Assembly (NCBI GenBank): GCA_964424105.1 | Contig: CAYRHJ010000001.1 | Location: 62,001-126,000 of the forward strand | DNA: 64,000 nucleotides | Direction: 5' to 3' | DNA from: CAYRHJ01 sp964424105 | GTDB lineage: Bacteria; Planctomycetota; Phycisphaerae; UBA1845 | Shown: piece after piece, positions 35,882 to 44,381 of the stretch | How positions within the stretch are numbered: position 1 is the first letter of the stretch | Layout of the letters: every line of letters begins with the position of its first letter | Notes under the pieces: generated by a model | The model's input: only the letters and a program-made list of their open reading frames with translations | Databases searched by the model: none | What the model was told of the DNA's origin: nothing | Program-made: the position numbers and the translations under genes

Positions 35882-37177
35882 TTACTGATTCTTGAATAGG
35901 CGGATGCGGTGGTTTCCCGCATCGGCGATGTAGACCAGACCATCGGGCGTGACCCAGACGGCCGTAGGCCCGTTGAATTGCGTCTCGGTCGGCGGCAGGT
36001 CGTCACCATTGAAGCCCGGCTCCCCGGTGCCGGCCACGGTGGTCACCCGCGTACCCAGCGGGTCAATGAAACGAATTGCATGATTCCCCGTGTCCACGAC
36101 CCAAAGCGAATGATCCGTTGCGGTAAAAACGTGATTGGGACGGTTGAAGCGAGCCTGTTCGGGCGGCCCGTCGACAAAACCGGGTGTGCCTGACCCGGCG
36201 AAGGTTTCCATTCGCCCGGTAAAAACTTTCACTTGCCGAATGACGTGGTTTTCAGTATCGGCGATGAACAGCTCGTCGGGCGGATCTTCCGGGCTTAGCG
36301 AGATGCCCAGCGAAGGCCCGTCGCTCAGCGATCCGGCATGGATGGACGCCATCGTGGCCGGACCCTCGTCGCCGGCGTACGCCGCCTGACCGTTACCGGC
36401 GTATGGGACAACAGAATCGCTTCTGACGCGGCGCACGCGGTGACAACCCTGCTCACTCACCAGCAATGATCCGTCGGCCATCACGCTCACGCTGCGAGGC
36501 GCGACAAACGAAGCGGCCAGAAGGTCGGTTTCTTCCTGCGTCTCGTCGCAGGTGGCCAACCCGTCGCCGATTATTCGCAACAGCGGGCCGTCAACGGCGT
36601 ATTCATGGATGCGGTGTCCGCCCCAGGCGGCTACTAGAAATGTGTTGTCGCGCGTCGCGATCAGGCCGCTGGGAGAATGGATGCTGCCATCGCCCGTGGT
36701 TTGGCCGGTCCCCGCAATGGTTGTGATGACGCCGGTCGACAGATTGATTTGGCGAACGCGGTGATTGTTGAAGTCGGCGATCAGCAGCGATTCACTGTCA
36801 ATCAATGCCAGCCCCATCAGGATTCCGGCGTTCGCCGGAATGACGTTCTGTCCCATCAGGATTCCGGCGTTCGCCGGAATGACGTTCTGCGCCATCGGGG
36901 TTTCGGCGTTCGCAGGAATGACGGTCAGCGCCATCGGGCGATTCAGCCGCGCGACTGTGGAAAGGCCATCGTCTCCGGCGAATCCGGCGGCGCCCGTTCC
37001 GGCGATGGTGGAAACGGTTCCGTCTGGATTGGCTTCGACCGGTGACAGGGCAGCAGGCGGCGTGGGGACGGCACAGCCGGCCAACGAAAGCAACACAATC
37101 AAGGTGCAAGACACGCTCCGCACCGCCCGATGCGCTGTACTAACCCGACGCAACCGTCCAAAATGCTCTTCGATCAT
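35882..37177 (-). CDS. NHL-repeat lipoprotein with in-frame palindromic repeat expansion
   Basis: 431 residues with signal peptide and lipobox (SLAGC), then NHL repeats (GTGAAGFAGDDG..., IADFNNHRVRQI, GEPGFNGDDLPP). Between the first two blades, about residues 83-121, the reading frame passes through three 39-base units encoding variants of VIPANAGILMGQN. These come from the ATTCCGGC palindrome family seen between genes, so a non-coding repeat has entered and multiplied in frame. The start overlaps the stop of the upstream peroxidase as ATGA. It is probably the last gene of the 41.6-35.9 kb operon. Confidence 0.88.
   Translation of the reverse strand: MIEEHFGRLRRVSTAHRAVRSVSCTLIVLLSLAGCAVPTPPAALSPVEANPDGTVSTIAGTGAAGFAGDDGLSTVARLNRPMALTVIPANAETPMAQNVIPANAGILMGQNVIPANAGILMGLALIDSESLLIADFNNHRVRQINLSTGVITTIAGTGQTTGDGSIHSPSGLIATRDNTFLVAAWGGHRIHEYAVDGPLLRIIGDGLATCDETQEETDLLAASFVAPRSVSVMADGSLLVSEQGCHRVRRVRSDSVVPYAGNGQAAYAGDEGPATMASIHAGSLSDGPSLGISLSPEDPPDELFIADTENHVIRQVKVFTGRMETFAGSGTPGFVDGPPEQARFNRPNHVFTATDHSLWVVDTGNHAIRFIDPLGTRVTTVAGTGEPGFNGDDLPPTETQFNGPTAVWVTPDGLVYIADAGNHRIRLFKNQ
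36815..36931. repeat. Three tandem 39-base units containing the ATTCCGGC palindrome, inside a CDS
   Basis: Units start at 36815, 36854 and 36893, each beginning CATC and including ATTCCGGCGTTCGCCGGAAT (third copy degenerate). The first two units are nearly identical over 39 bases. 39 is a multiple of three, so the coding frame is kept. Confidence 0.9.
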
Positions 37178-38385
37178 GGCTTCGTGGGCATTTCTTCAAA
37201 CGGATTGGAAAAACGTGGGTCGGCTAGAAACGTCTCGTCGGTCAGCGATTCCAGGAACGCAATCAGATCCACGCGTTCCTGGTCGGTCAACGTGAAACCG
37301 CGAATAAACCCGCTTTTGAGCGGATTCTCGCGGCCGTCCCCGGCATGGGGACCGGACTCGATCAGCCGCCCGCCCGCTTCGTATACGGCGACGACTTCTT
37401 CCAGGGTGGCTGCGCTGCCGTCGTGAAAATAGGGAGCAGTGATGGCGACGTTTTGAAGGCTCGGAGCGCGGAACTTGCCCATATTGTCGGGGTCGCCGGT
37501 GAACTGAAACAGTCCGGGATCCGACGGTGGATAGGCACCTTGGCCGTCAAGGTTGTATAGTCCGATGTTGTGGAATGAAACTTCCTGAAATACCGTGCCG
37601 TCGTGTTGCGTGGCTTGGGAAAAGTGGAAGCCGCCGTGGCAGTGGTGGCATTCGAGTCGCTCAGAAAAGAACAGTTCGGCGCCGCGGCGGACGGAATCGT
37701 CGATGGCATCATCTTCGCCTTGGTACACCGATCGGTGCCACGGCGAATGACCCGCGATCATCGTCCGTTGAAAGCTGGCTATGGCCTTGACGATACGATC
37801 AAAATTGAACGGGTCGTCGTCGGCAGGAAACGCGTCGGTAAACATCGCCTGATAGTCGGCGTCCGCGCGAAACCGGTCCAGGACTTCGTCTTCCATACCT
37901 GTGATGCCGAGTTCGACAGGCTCCTCGCTAAACATGGGGATGAGCATCTGCTGTTCAAACTTGGTCAGAAGCCGGCTGGACCAGGTATAGGTGGAATGAT
38001 AAGCGGCGTTGGCCAATCCCGGCGCGTTCCGACTGACCCTCTCGCCGGTGGAACCGACCGAAGTTGGCATGGGATCGGCGAAACCGTGTGACCGCACGTG
38101 GCACGAAGCGCAGGACTGCATGCCGTTACCGGAGAGTCGGGTGTCATAAAAGAGAAATCGCCCCAGCGTGACCTTCTCGTTCGTCATGGGGTTGTCGTCG
38201 GGCACGAGCGGCGTGGGAAATCCCGGGGGCAAGTTCCATTCGAACGGCTCCGGCTCGCTCCCGCCGTTCGGGCCGGGGACGGGCACACACGCGCCGACAA
38301 ACAACGCAGACAATCCACCGGCCAGCCATCCGCGGCCGGACAACGCACATGTACCAACCCGTATCATCTCCTGAAACCCCAGCAA
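37174..38385 (-). CDS. MbnH-like di-heme cytochrome c peroxidase (metallo-mystery pair)
   Basis: 403-residue di-heme protein of the MauG/cytochrome c peroxidase superfamily. Heme motifs are CASCH (92-96) and CHHCH (246-250), with a lipoprotein-like N-terminus (FVGAC). The layout matches the partner enzyme of metallo-mystery pairs; the characterised member MbnH converts a Trp of MbnP to kynurenine, forming a copper site. It directly follows an MbnP-like gene here, which supports the assignment. The TTG at 38385 has AAGGG upstream; an ATG at 38367 is the alternative. It overlaps the following NHL gene by four bases. Confidence 0.86.
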   Translation of the reverse strand: MLGFQEMIRVGTCALSGRGWLAGGLSALFVGACVPVPGPNGGSEPEPFEWNLPPGFPTPLVPDDNPMTNEKVTLGRFLFYDTRLSGNGMQSCASCHVRSHGFADPMPTSVGSTGERVSRNAPGLANAAYHSTYTWSSRLLTKFEQQMLIPMFSEEPVELGITGMEDEVLDRFRADADYQAMFTDAFPADDDPFNFDRIVKAIASFQRTMIAGHSPWHRSVYQGEDDAIDDSVRRGAELFFSERLECHHCHGGFHFSQATQHDGTVFQEVSFHNIGLYNLDGQGAYPPSDPGLFQFTGDPDNMGKFRAPSLQNVAITAPYFHDGSAATLEEVVAVYEAGGRLIESGPHAGDGRENPLKSGFIRGFTLTDQERVDLIAFLESLTDETFLADPRFSNPFEEMPTKP

Positions 38386-38415
38386 GCCAATTTCCCTTTT
38401 ATGGGGGCGGTGTTC

Positions 38416-39654
38416 CTAATCGTGGTCATGTTCGTCGACGGAACCCGGCGTGCAATCCGGGTCCAATTCACACAGCGATCGAAGATAGAGTTCGATCTCT
38501 TCGAAATCCTGTTCGGTCAACCCGGCGAATTTTACACCCTCGGGATGTGGGCCGTCACCCTGGGCGTGCTCTTCCAGATGACGGTGGGTGGATGATCGAA
38601 TGTCGGGGCCGATCAGACCGGCCCCACCGTCACCGTGACAGCTCGCACAGGCCAGCATGGTCCCAGCGGTCGTTGTGTGCAGGGTTGTAAAAGTCGTCTG
38701 CCCGCGGGCGATGGCGGCGTCGTTATTGAAGTCCATGAATTCGCCGGTGCCCACGCGGAACACGGTCTGATTCGCACAATCGTCTACGCACTCGCCCGTG
38801 GAGAAATCCAGCCCCAGGTTTGGGAAAAGAGCGGCGCATTCGTTGATGTCATCGGGAAACGTCTGGCAGCCGGAGGCTGTATCGGGCGTGTCCTGGGTCA
38901 GATCGGAACTGCTAAACAGCTCCATCACGTCGAACACGATTGTGTCTTCATGCGGATCGAAATTGTGCAGAACAACGACGGGTTGATTGGGGCGGGCGCA
39001 CTTGACTGCCGGCGGGTCCATCGGGCCGTTCGAGTCGCACATGGTGCTGCCGAGGTGCATGTTCCAGCGAAGGCCACTTTCGGTTTCCATATCGAGGCGG
39101 AGGAACTTGTGGCCAATGGCCCAGGTCCAGAACATTGCGGAAACGTTGAGCGGTGCGGGGGCAGCGGTTAGATCATTGTGATTCAGTTCGAAGGGCACGC
39201 CCACGTCGACGACAATGCCGTTATACGTGCCTTCGGGCACGGTGCCGATGACTTGCGTGTTGACGTCAACGGTCCCCGCGTCGCCGCACTTGCCGGTGCC
39301 GTTCTCGAAATCAAGCAGGGCGACGTTTTCTACCTGCCATTTCCCGTCCTGTTCGAGGGTGAGCGGAATCTCTTGGCCTTCATCGTTGATCAGGCGAATA
39401 TTGGACACGTAAAAGCGCAGGTCGAGGATTTCGCAGTTTTCACCGGTCGCGCCCATGCCTGCGTACATCGTGCCGCAGGTTGCGGTTTCTTCGCCTACGA
39501 CGGCTGCGAACTTCAGCGTGATCGGACGCGTGTGCGTGCCACCGTTTCCGCCATTCATTCCGGTCGGCACGCAGCCGGCCCCTAGCGCCATCGTCAGAAT
39601 CGGCGCAACGGACCGGACCATCATGTCATGAATGCGGCAATTCGTCGTGATCAT
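38416..39654 (-). CDS. MbnP-like four-Cys protein fused to a c-type cytochrome domain
   Basis: Exported lipoprotein (lipobox LGAGC, Cys28). Residues about 45-250 show the metallo-mystery four-Cys family: LRFYVSNIRLI, VALLDFENGTGKC, GTVPEGTYNGI, VGVPFELNH, and MFWTWAIGHKFLRLD with Trp176/Trp178 as candidate sites for oxidation by the MbnH-like partner. Beyond that, residues about 300-412 add a cytochrome c-like domain with CASCH (336-340), which is not part of the usual MbnP. The tail DEHDHD could bind metal. The gene precedes the MbnH-like gene by 30 bases. Confidence 0.85.
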   Translation of the reverse strand: MITTNCRIHDMMVRSVAPILTMALGAGCVPTGMNGGNGGTHTRPITLKFAAVVGEETATCGTMYAGMGATGENCEILDLRFYVSNIRLINDEGQEIPLTLEQDGKWQVENVALLDFENGTGKCGDAGTVDVNTQVIGTVPEGTYNGIVVDVGVPFELNHNDLTAAPAPLNVSAMFWTWAIGHKFLRLDMETESGLRWNMHLGSTMCDSNGPMDPPAVKCARPNQPVVVLHNFDPHEDTIVFDVMELFSSSDLTQDTPDTASGCQTFPDDINECAALFPNLGLDFSTGECVDDCANQTVFRVGTGEFMDFNNDAAIARGQTTFTTLHTTTAGTMLACASCHGDGGAGLIGPDIRSSTHRHLEEHAQGDGPHPEGVKFAGLTEQDFEEIELYLRSLCELDPDCTPGSVDEHDHD

Positions 39655-39677
39655 TATTCTTGACTCTTTGATTTATG

Positions 39678-40958
39678 CTATTGACCGGCTGTGTCCAGGT
39701 AACTGGTCACGCGGCGGACGCGATGATTGTAGGCGTCCGCAATCCACATGGCTCCGTCGGCGGAGAAATTGATTCCCGATGGTCGGTCCAGCAGGCATGC
39801 TGCCGCCGGCCCGAAATCACCATTGAAGCCGGGCGGCCCCATGCCGACAACTGTTTCGATGGTACCGTCGGCGCCGATTCGCCGAATGACGTTGTTGCCG
39901 GTGTCGGCTAAGTAGAGCGCGCCGTCGGGTGCGAATCGAAGATCAAACGGGCTATCCAATTCCGCTTGCTCGGCTGGTCCGCCGTCACCCGAATAACCGA
40001 GCGTGCCCGTGCCGGCGAAGGTCTGAATGGTCCCGTCGGTATTGACGCGGCGGACGGCGTTGTTTTCCGTGTCGCAGATGTAGAGCCGGCCTTGATCGTC
40101 GATGGCCATTCGCGTGGGCGAGTTTAGTTGGGCTTCGTTTCCGGGTCCACCGTCGCCGGAATAGCCGCGTGTCCCATTGCCGGCAACGGTGTGGATGGTT
40201 CTGTCAGCGTCGATATAGCGGACCACGTGGGCTTCCTGATCGCTGACATAAAACCCGCCGCGATTGTCCGGCAGCACGCCGAAGGGCGCCACCATGGTGG
40301 CCTGCAGCGCGGGTCCGCCGTCGCCTTCATTTCCGAATTCTCCGCTGCCGGCGATGATGCGCACGCGGTCGTCGAGGTCCACCAGAAACACGATGGGAAC
40401 GTGATCGCCGGCGACGTAGAGCCGGCCTTCGGCGTCCATCTCGATGTCGCTGGCATGATGCAGCGGCGTCTCCGAAGCCAACGCCCCGTCGATGGCGGCG
40501 GCTTCGAAATCCATGCCCATGATTGTTGCGATCGTGCCGTCATCGTCGATGCGGCGGACGCGCAGATTGTTGAAATCGAGAATCAACGTGCGACCGATGC
40601 GGTCGAATTCAATATCGAGCGGGTAATAGAACGAGGTTTCAAGGGCGGGCTTGCCGTCCCCGTCGAACAGGGATTGGCCCGTACCAGCCACGGTGCAGAT
40701 TGTTCCGGGGAGGGCGCAGGGATCCGGTGGCGGATTTTGATTGGGCAGGGCGCATCCTGCCAAACCGGCAAGAGTGACGCCGACGAACCATCCCCACCGA
40801 GCGGACCCGGTCGATGAAACCACCGTTCCGATAGGATCGGCATTTCGGAGACGTGTTCGACGCGAATGGCAGACTCCGGAAGGGTGGTAACTGGCTGATG
40901 AAGATCGGGAATCATCTGCACGGCTGGAATTTTGAATGCGATAACAGTTGGGGTACAC
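39678..40958 (-). CDS. NHL-repeat lipoprotein
   Basis: 426 residues. The N-terminal 69 residues end in a lipobox (LAGC); the GTG start at 40958 has AGGA six bases upstream, but a start closer to the signal peptide (about codon 45) cannot be excluded because the N-region is unusually long. The rest is about seven NHL blades (GDGGPGNEAQLNSPTRMAID, YICDTENNAVRRVN). It belongs to the same leftward gene run as the metallo-mystery pair, 23 bases upstream of the MbnP-like gene. It may serve as a binding scaffold outside the cell; this is inference. Confidence 0.86.
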   Translation of the reverse strand: MYPNCYRIQNSSRADDSRSSSASYHPSGVCHSRRTRLRNADPIGTVVSSTGSARWGWFVGVTLAGLAGCALPNQNPPPDPCALPGTICTVAGTGQSLFDGDGKPALETSFYYPLDIEFDRIGRTLILDFNNLRVRRIDDDGTIATIMGMDFEAAAIDGALASETPLHHASDIEMDAEGRLYVAGDHVPIVFLVDLDDRVRIIAGSGEFGNEGDGGPALQATMVAPFGVLPDNRGGFYVSDQEAHVVRYIDADRTIHTVAGNGTRGYSGDGGPGNEAQLNSPTRMAIDDQGRLYICDTENNAVRRVNTDGTIQTFAGTGTLGYSGDGGPAEQAELDSPFDLRFAPDGALYLADTGNNVIRRIGADGTIETVVGMGPPGFNGDFGPAAACLLDRPSGINFSADGAMWIADAYNHRVRRVTSYLDTAGQ

Positions 40959-41052
40959 GTATCGTCCTGAATTAGTAGGTTGCGCGGTTCAGCAAAACTG
41001 AGCCGTGGAGGTCAACGCAATTTGCATTCGAATGAATGGCCAATGGTCCCGT

Positions 41053-41577
41053 TCAGTTGTTGGCTGCCCCTTCGCGGATCCATGTCGCGATCAACTCGAT
41101 TTCTTCATCGCTTAAAGGCGGCCCGATCACGGGCATTCTGACACCGGATCGCGGAGCAGGTCGCAACTTTTCTAGCATGTAACTCGAATCGGGATCACCC
41201 GGTACGATCGGACACAATTCCAACGCACTCGCTTCATCGCCCGGCGTAAACGAGTTGTCATAGGTCCACATCGTAAACCCGGACGAAGGGAAGATGTTGC
41301 CGTGGCAACCGGTCGACAGGCATCCGGACCTTGAAAGCAGGGGAAATACATCGTTTGCGTAGCTGACGGTCGGTTCAAAGATTTCCGACCCGCGGGGGCA
41401 CGATGTCTGATCGTTATCGTTTCCCGTGCCGATGGGTACGCATGCAGTCGCAATGACCACCGTCGGGGCAACAAATGAAATCAGAAAAAGTCCCACGGCT
41501 TTTGGCATCCCAAGCCTGCGCGTCCGATAAAAAGCTAATTCCACATTTTTGACAACCTCCAATTCAATGGTAGTCAT
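41053..41577 (-). CDS. Exported cytochrome c-like lipoprotein with CxxxCH motif
   Basis: About 174 residues. The signal peptide ends in a lipobox (IATAC), and the mature part carries FPLLSRSGCLSTGCHG, a CxxxCH heme-type motif, then GPPLSDEEIELIATWIREGA at the end, typical of planctomycete-type cytochrome domains. The ATG at 41577 has AGGG at five bases; frames extending to 41637 have no support. It heads the leftward run of five genes (41.6 to 35.9 kb) that includes the metallo-mystery pair, so a redox role with them is likely. Confidence 0.78.
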   Translation of the reverse strand: MTTIELEVVKNVELAFYRTRRLGMPKAVGLFLISFVAPTVVIATACVPIGTGNDNDQTSCPRGSEIFEPTVSYANDVFPLLSRSGCLSTGCHGNIFPSSGFTMWTYDNSFTPGDEASALELCPIVPGDPDSSYMLEKLRPAPRSGVRMPVIGPPLSDEEIELIATWIREGAANN

Positions 41578-41917
41578 GCAGACCCTATCGGTGCAACCGT
41601 CGGCTACGATGTTGCCAACGATTTTAGCCCAATCCATTCACCAACCCCCAAAACCCTCCGAACTCGTCGTATTTGCCCGACGTCTGATTCTCAAGCGCCA
41701 GAATCCAAGTGCGCGACGATCCTCCACTGCTCCGCAGCCCAGGGGAAAAATCGAATTTCGATGGCGTTGACGGGTCTGCGTTTCTTGGTCGGCGTCCAAC
41801 ACATATCGTCATACAACTGGCACGGCGTCTGCTTGTCAAAATTTCCATTCGCACTGGCTCCCTGGGGTACGGCGGATAGTATCGTGGGGATTCAATTTTG
41901 CGTTGGAGATGGGCAAG
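41578..41917. other. Divergent intergenic region
   Basis: 340 bases between the leftward cytochrome operon and the rightward CoA-transferase gene. No repeat or gene is evident. Promoters for both directions must lie here. Confidence 0.5.
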
Positions 41918-43816
41918 ATGTTGAATTCGAACACTAATCCCTGGCAGGAACGTTTTGCTGACAAGGTCGTAACCGCCGAGCAGGCGGTGGCACCGGTCAA
42001 GGCGGGCCAACGGGTGTTTGTTGGCTCGGGGGCCGCGGAACCGCAGACTCTGGTCGAAGCACTGTCGGCGCGGGCCGACCTCAGTGACACGGAAATCGTG
42101 CATATCCTCACGCTGGGGGTGGCTACGTACGCCGAGCCTAAATTCGGCCATCGCTTTCGGCACAATGCCTATTTCATAGGCCCCAACGTCCGGGGCGCTG
42201 TCGCCGCGGGCCGGGCGGACTACACGCCGATTTTTCTGTCGGAGATTCCGAATCTGTTTCGCAGCGGCCGGGTCGTCATTGACCACGCCCTGATCGAGGT
42301 CAGCCCACCGGATGTGCACGGCTATTGCAGTTACGGGGTTTCCACCGATATCGTGAAGGCCGCTACGGAGAGTGCCGGACGGGTCGTGGCCGAGGTGAAC
42401 GCGCGGATGCCTCGCTCGCTGGGCGACTGCTTCATTCACGTGAGCGACATTAATCAGATGGTGCCGTCGGATCGGCCTATTCTCGAATCACCGCAGGGCG
42501 AGCCGGACGAGCTGTCGCGCAAGATTGCCCGCCACATCGCGAATCTCATCGAGGACGGCGCGACGCTGCAACTGGGGATCGGCACTATTCCAGACGCGGT
42601 GCTTCATCATCTGGCGGATTTCAAGAACCTGGGCATCCACACCGAAATGTTCAGCGACGGCATCATTCCGCTGGTCGAGAAGGGCGTCATCACTAACACG
42701 CAAAAGACGCTGCACCGCGGCAAGATCATCGCCAGTTTTGTGATGGGATCGCGGAGGCTGTACGACTTCGTGGACAACAATCCGCTGGTGGAGTTTCACC
42801 CCACTGAATACACGAATGATCCATTCATCATCGCCAAGAACGACAAAATGATATCGATCAACGCGGCGATCGAGGTGGATCTGACCGGTCAAGTCTGTGC
42901 CGATTCCCTGGGGACGATGTTTTACAGCGGCATCGGCGGACAGGTGGATTTTACACGCGGCGCGTCGCGTTCAAAGGGGGGTAAACCGATCATCGCCCTG
43001 CCTTCGACGGCCGACAACGAGACGATTTCGCGGATCGTGCCGTTTCTCAAGCAGGGGGCCGGCGTGGTCACCAGCCGCGGCGACGTTCACTACGTGGTGA
43101 CGGAATACGGCACGGCTTACCTTCATGGCAAGAACATCCGCGAGCGGGCCATGGCCCTGATGCAGATCGCCCATCCGAAGTTTCGCCCTTGGCTGCTCTC
43201 GGAAGCCAAGATGCGGCGTCTTGTCTATGCCGATCAGATCGAGCTTCCGGTTCATTTCTCCACGTATCCCGATGAATGGGAGCGATGGGTTGACTTGAAA
43301 GAAGGGGCCCGCGCGTTTTTGCGCCCGCTCAAGCTCACCGACGAGTCCAAGCTTCGCGAACTGTTTTACAAGCTGTCGCCCAAGTCCGTGCATTACCGCT
43401 TTTTTTGCATGATCAAGTCCATGCCCCACGAGAAGCTCCAGGAACTGCTCAAAATCGACTACGAATCGGACATGGCCATCGTGGTACTTCCTGACACGTC
43501 CGACGGTGCGGCGATCATCGGCATCGCGCATTATATGAAGGAATCGCACACCAATTTCGCCGAGGCGGCGTTTCTGGTGGCCGACGACCGGCAGGGCAAG
43601 GGTGTGGGGACGGCCCTGATGAAAACGCTGGCGGAGATCGCCCTGCATCGCGGACTGGCCGGTTTTGCCGCCACGGTGCTGGCGGACAACGAGCGGATGC
43701 TGCGCGTGTTCCATCGCTGCGGATACCCGGTTGAAAGCAAGCTGACGGAGGGTGTTTATTCCCTGCGCATTCCGTTTATCAGGGCCAACTCGCCCATGGC
43801 GGCGCAGCCGGCCTAG
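41918..43816 (+). CDS. Acetyl-CoA hydrolase/4-hydroxybutyrate CoA-transferase fused to GNAT acetyltransferase
   Basis: Residues about 1-430 are a family I CoA-transferase (ECYRY-like/Cat1-Cat2 group): LGIGTIPDAVL, GIHTEMFSDGI with the predicted catalytic Glu, and GGQVDFTRGA. Residues about 460-625 form a GNAT N-acetyltransferase domain (AAFLVADDRQGKGVGTALMKTL, the acetyl-CoA P-loop). Fusions of this kind are known and are thought to link acyl-CoA metabolism to protein acylation, but activity here is not proven. The ATG at 41918 has GGAG nine bases upstream. Confidence 0.92.
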   Translation: MLNSNTNPWQERFADKVVTAEQAVAPVKAGQRVFVGSGAAEPQTLVEALSARADLSDTEIVHILTLGVATYAEPKFGHRFRHNAYFIGPNVRGAVAAGRADYTPIFLSEIPNLFRSGRVVIDHALIEVSPPDVHGYCSYGVSTDIVKAATESAGRVVAEVNARMPRSLGDCFIHVSDINQMVPSDRPILESPQGEPDELSRKIARHIANLIEDGATLQLGIGTIPDAVLHHLADFKNLGIHTEMFSDGIIPLVEKGVITNTQKTLHRGKIIASFVMGSRRLYDFVDNNPLVEFHPTEYTNDPFIIAKNDKMISINAAIEVDLTGQVCADSLGTMFYSGIGGQVDFTRGASRSKGGKPIIALPSTADNETISRIVPFLKQGAGVVTSRGDVHYVVTEYGTAYLHGKNIRERAMALMQIAHPKFRPWLLSEAKMRRLVYADQIELPVHFSTYPDEWERWVDLKEGARAFLRPLKLTDESKLRELFYKLSPKSVHYRFFCMIKSMPHEKLQELLKIDYESDMAIVVLPDTSDGAAIIGIAHYMKESHTNFAEAAFLVADDRQGKGVGTALMKTLAEIALHRGLAGFAATVLADNERMLRVFHRCGYPVESKLTEGVYSLRIPFIRANSPMAAQPA

Positions 43817-43849
43817 TTGCACGATCCACTCGAAATTGTGGGTCGGGTG

Positions 43850-43879
43850 GCACGGACATCGGTACGCCGTTGTCCGTGC
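43850..43879. repeat. Perfect nine-base-stem hairpin after the CoA-transferase gene
   Basis: GCACGGACA at 43850-43858 pairs with TGTCCGTGC at 43871-43879. There is no T-tract. It lies in the 80-base convergent gap and could act as a bidirectional terminator or be a repeat palindrome. Confidence 0.65.
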
Positions 43880-43896
43880 GTAGCGAACGCGCGCGA

Positions 43897-44307
43897 TCAC
43901 GGAGGCAGGTAGTCGGCCGGCGTGATTTGACCCACTCTGTTCCCGATGGAAGTCTGAATTATGGTATGCAGGGGGTCACCAGCGCGGGCAACCGCACCGG
44001 TATACGTGCCATCGGGATTCTCCCGAAGGAGAAAGTAGTCGCCTGCTCTGGCGTTGCGCAAGACTTGGTGCGGCACTGGTGTCATCCGGTATTCGTTCCG
44101 CGTGCCCTGCTCGTAATAGATGATGCGCAGGTCGACCGGCCGATTGAGCGCATCGAAGCTGGCGCTGATGCGTGTTTCGGGATTCGGGGGTGGGCCAAGT
44201 GTCGGAAAGAAATTGATGCAGTTTTTCGGGATCAGAATCCCGCCTCTCTGATGGCCTCCGGTGTGGCCCAATTCGTTGCTTGCGAGTCTTTTTATCAGCG
44301 TGGGCAC
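43897..44307 (-). CDS. EcoRII-N/B3-like DNA-binding domain protein
   Basis: 136 residues. The core SNELGHTGGHQRGGILIPK, followed by NRPVDLRIIYYEQGTRNEYRMTP and ARAGDYFLL, resembles the effector (B3-like) DNA-binding domain of restriction enzymes such as EcoRII and BfiI; here it is alone, with no nuclease domain. The start is GTG at 44307, without a clear ribosome-binding site. It is divergent from an HNH nuclease gene that starts about 75 bases away, suggesting a split restriction-like pair. The family match is by eye, so moderate confidence. Confidence 0.65.
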   Translation of the reverse strand: MPTLIKRLASNELGHTGGHQRGGILIPKNCINFFPTLGPPPNPETRISASFDALNRPVDLRIIYYEQGTRNEYRMTPVPHQVLRNARAGDYFLLRENPDGTYTGAVARAGDPLHTIIQTSIGNRVGQITPADYLPP

Positions 44308-44381
44308 GCGGACGGGTTGACCATAGTGGCGCTCCGCGCGCGGCTACAACCCAATTTCCCTTCGTGTCAAGCGACAGTACC

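Noticed and set aside
36815..36931. Possible CRISPR array (39-base period)
   Set aside because: Units are contiguous without unique spacers and lie in a coding frame; no cas genes in the window.
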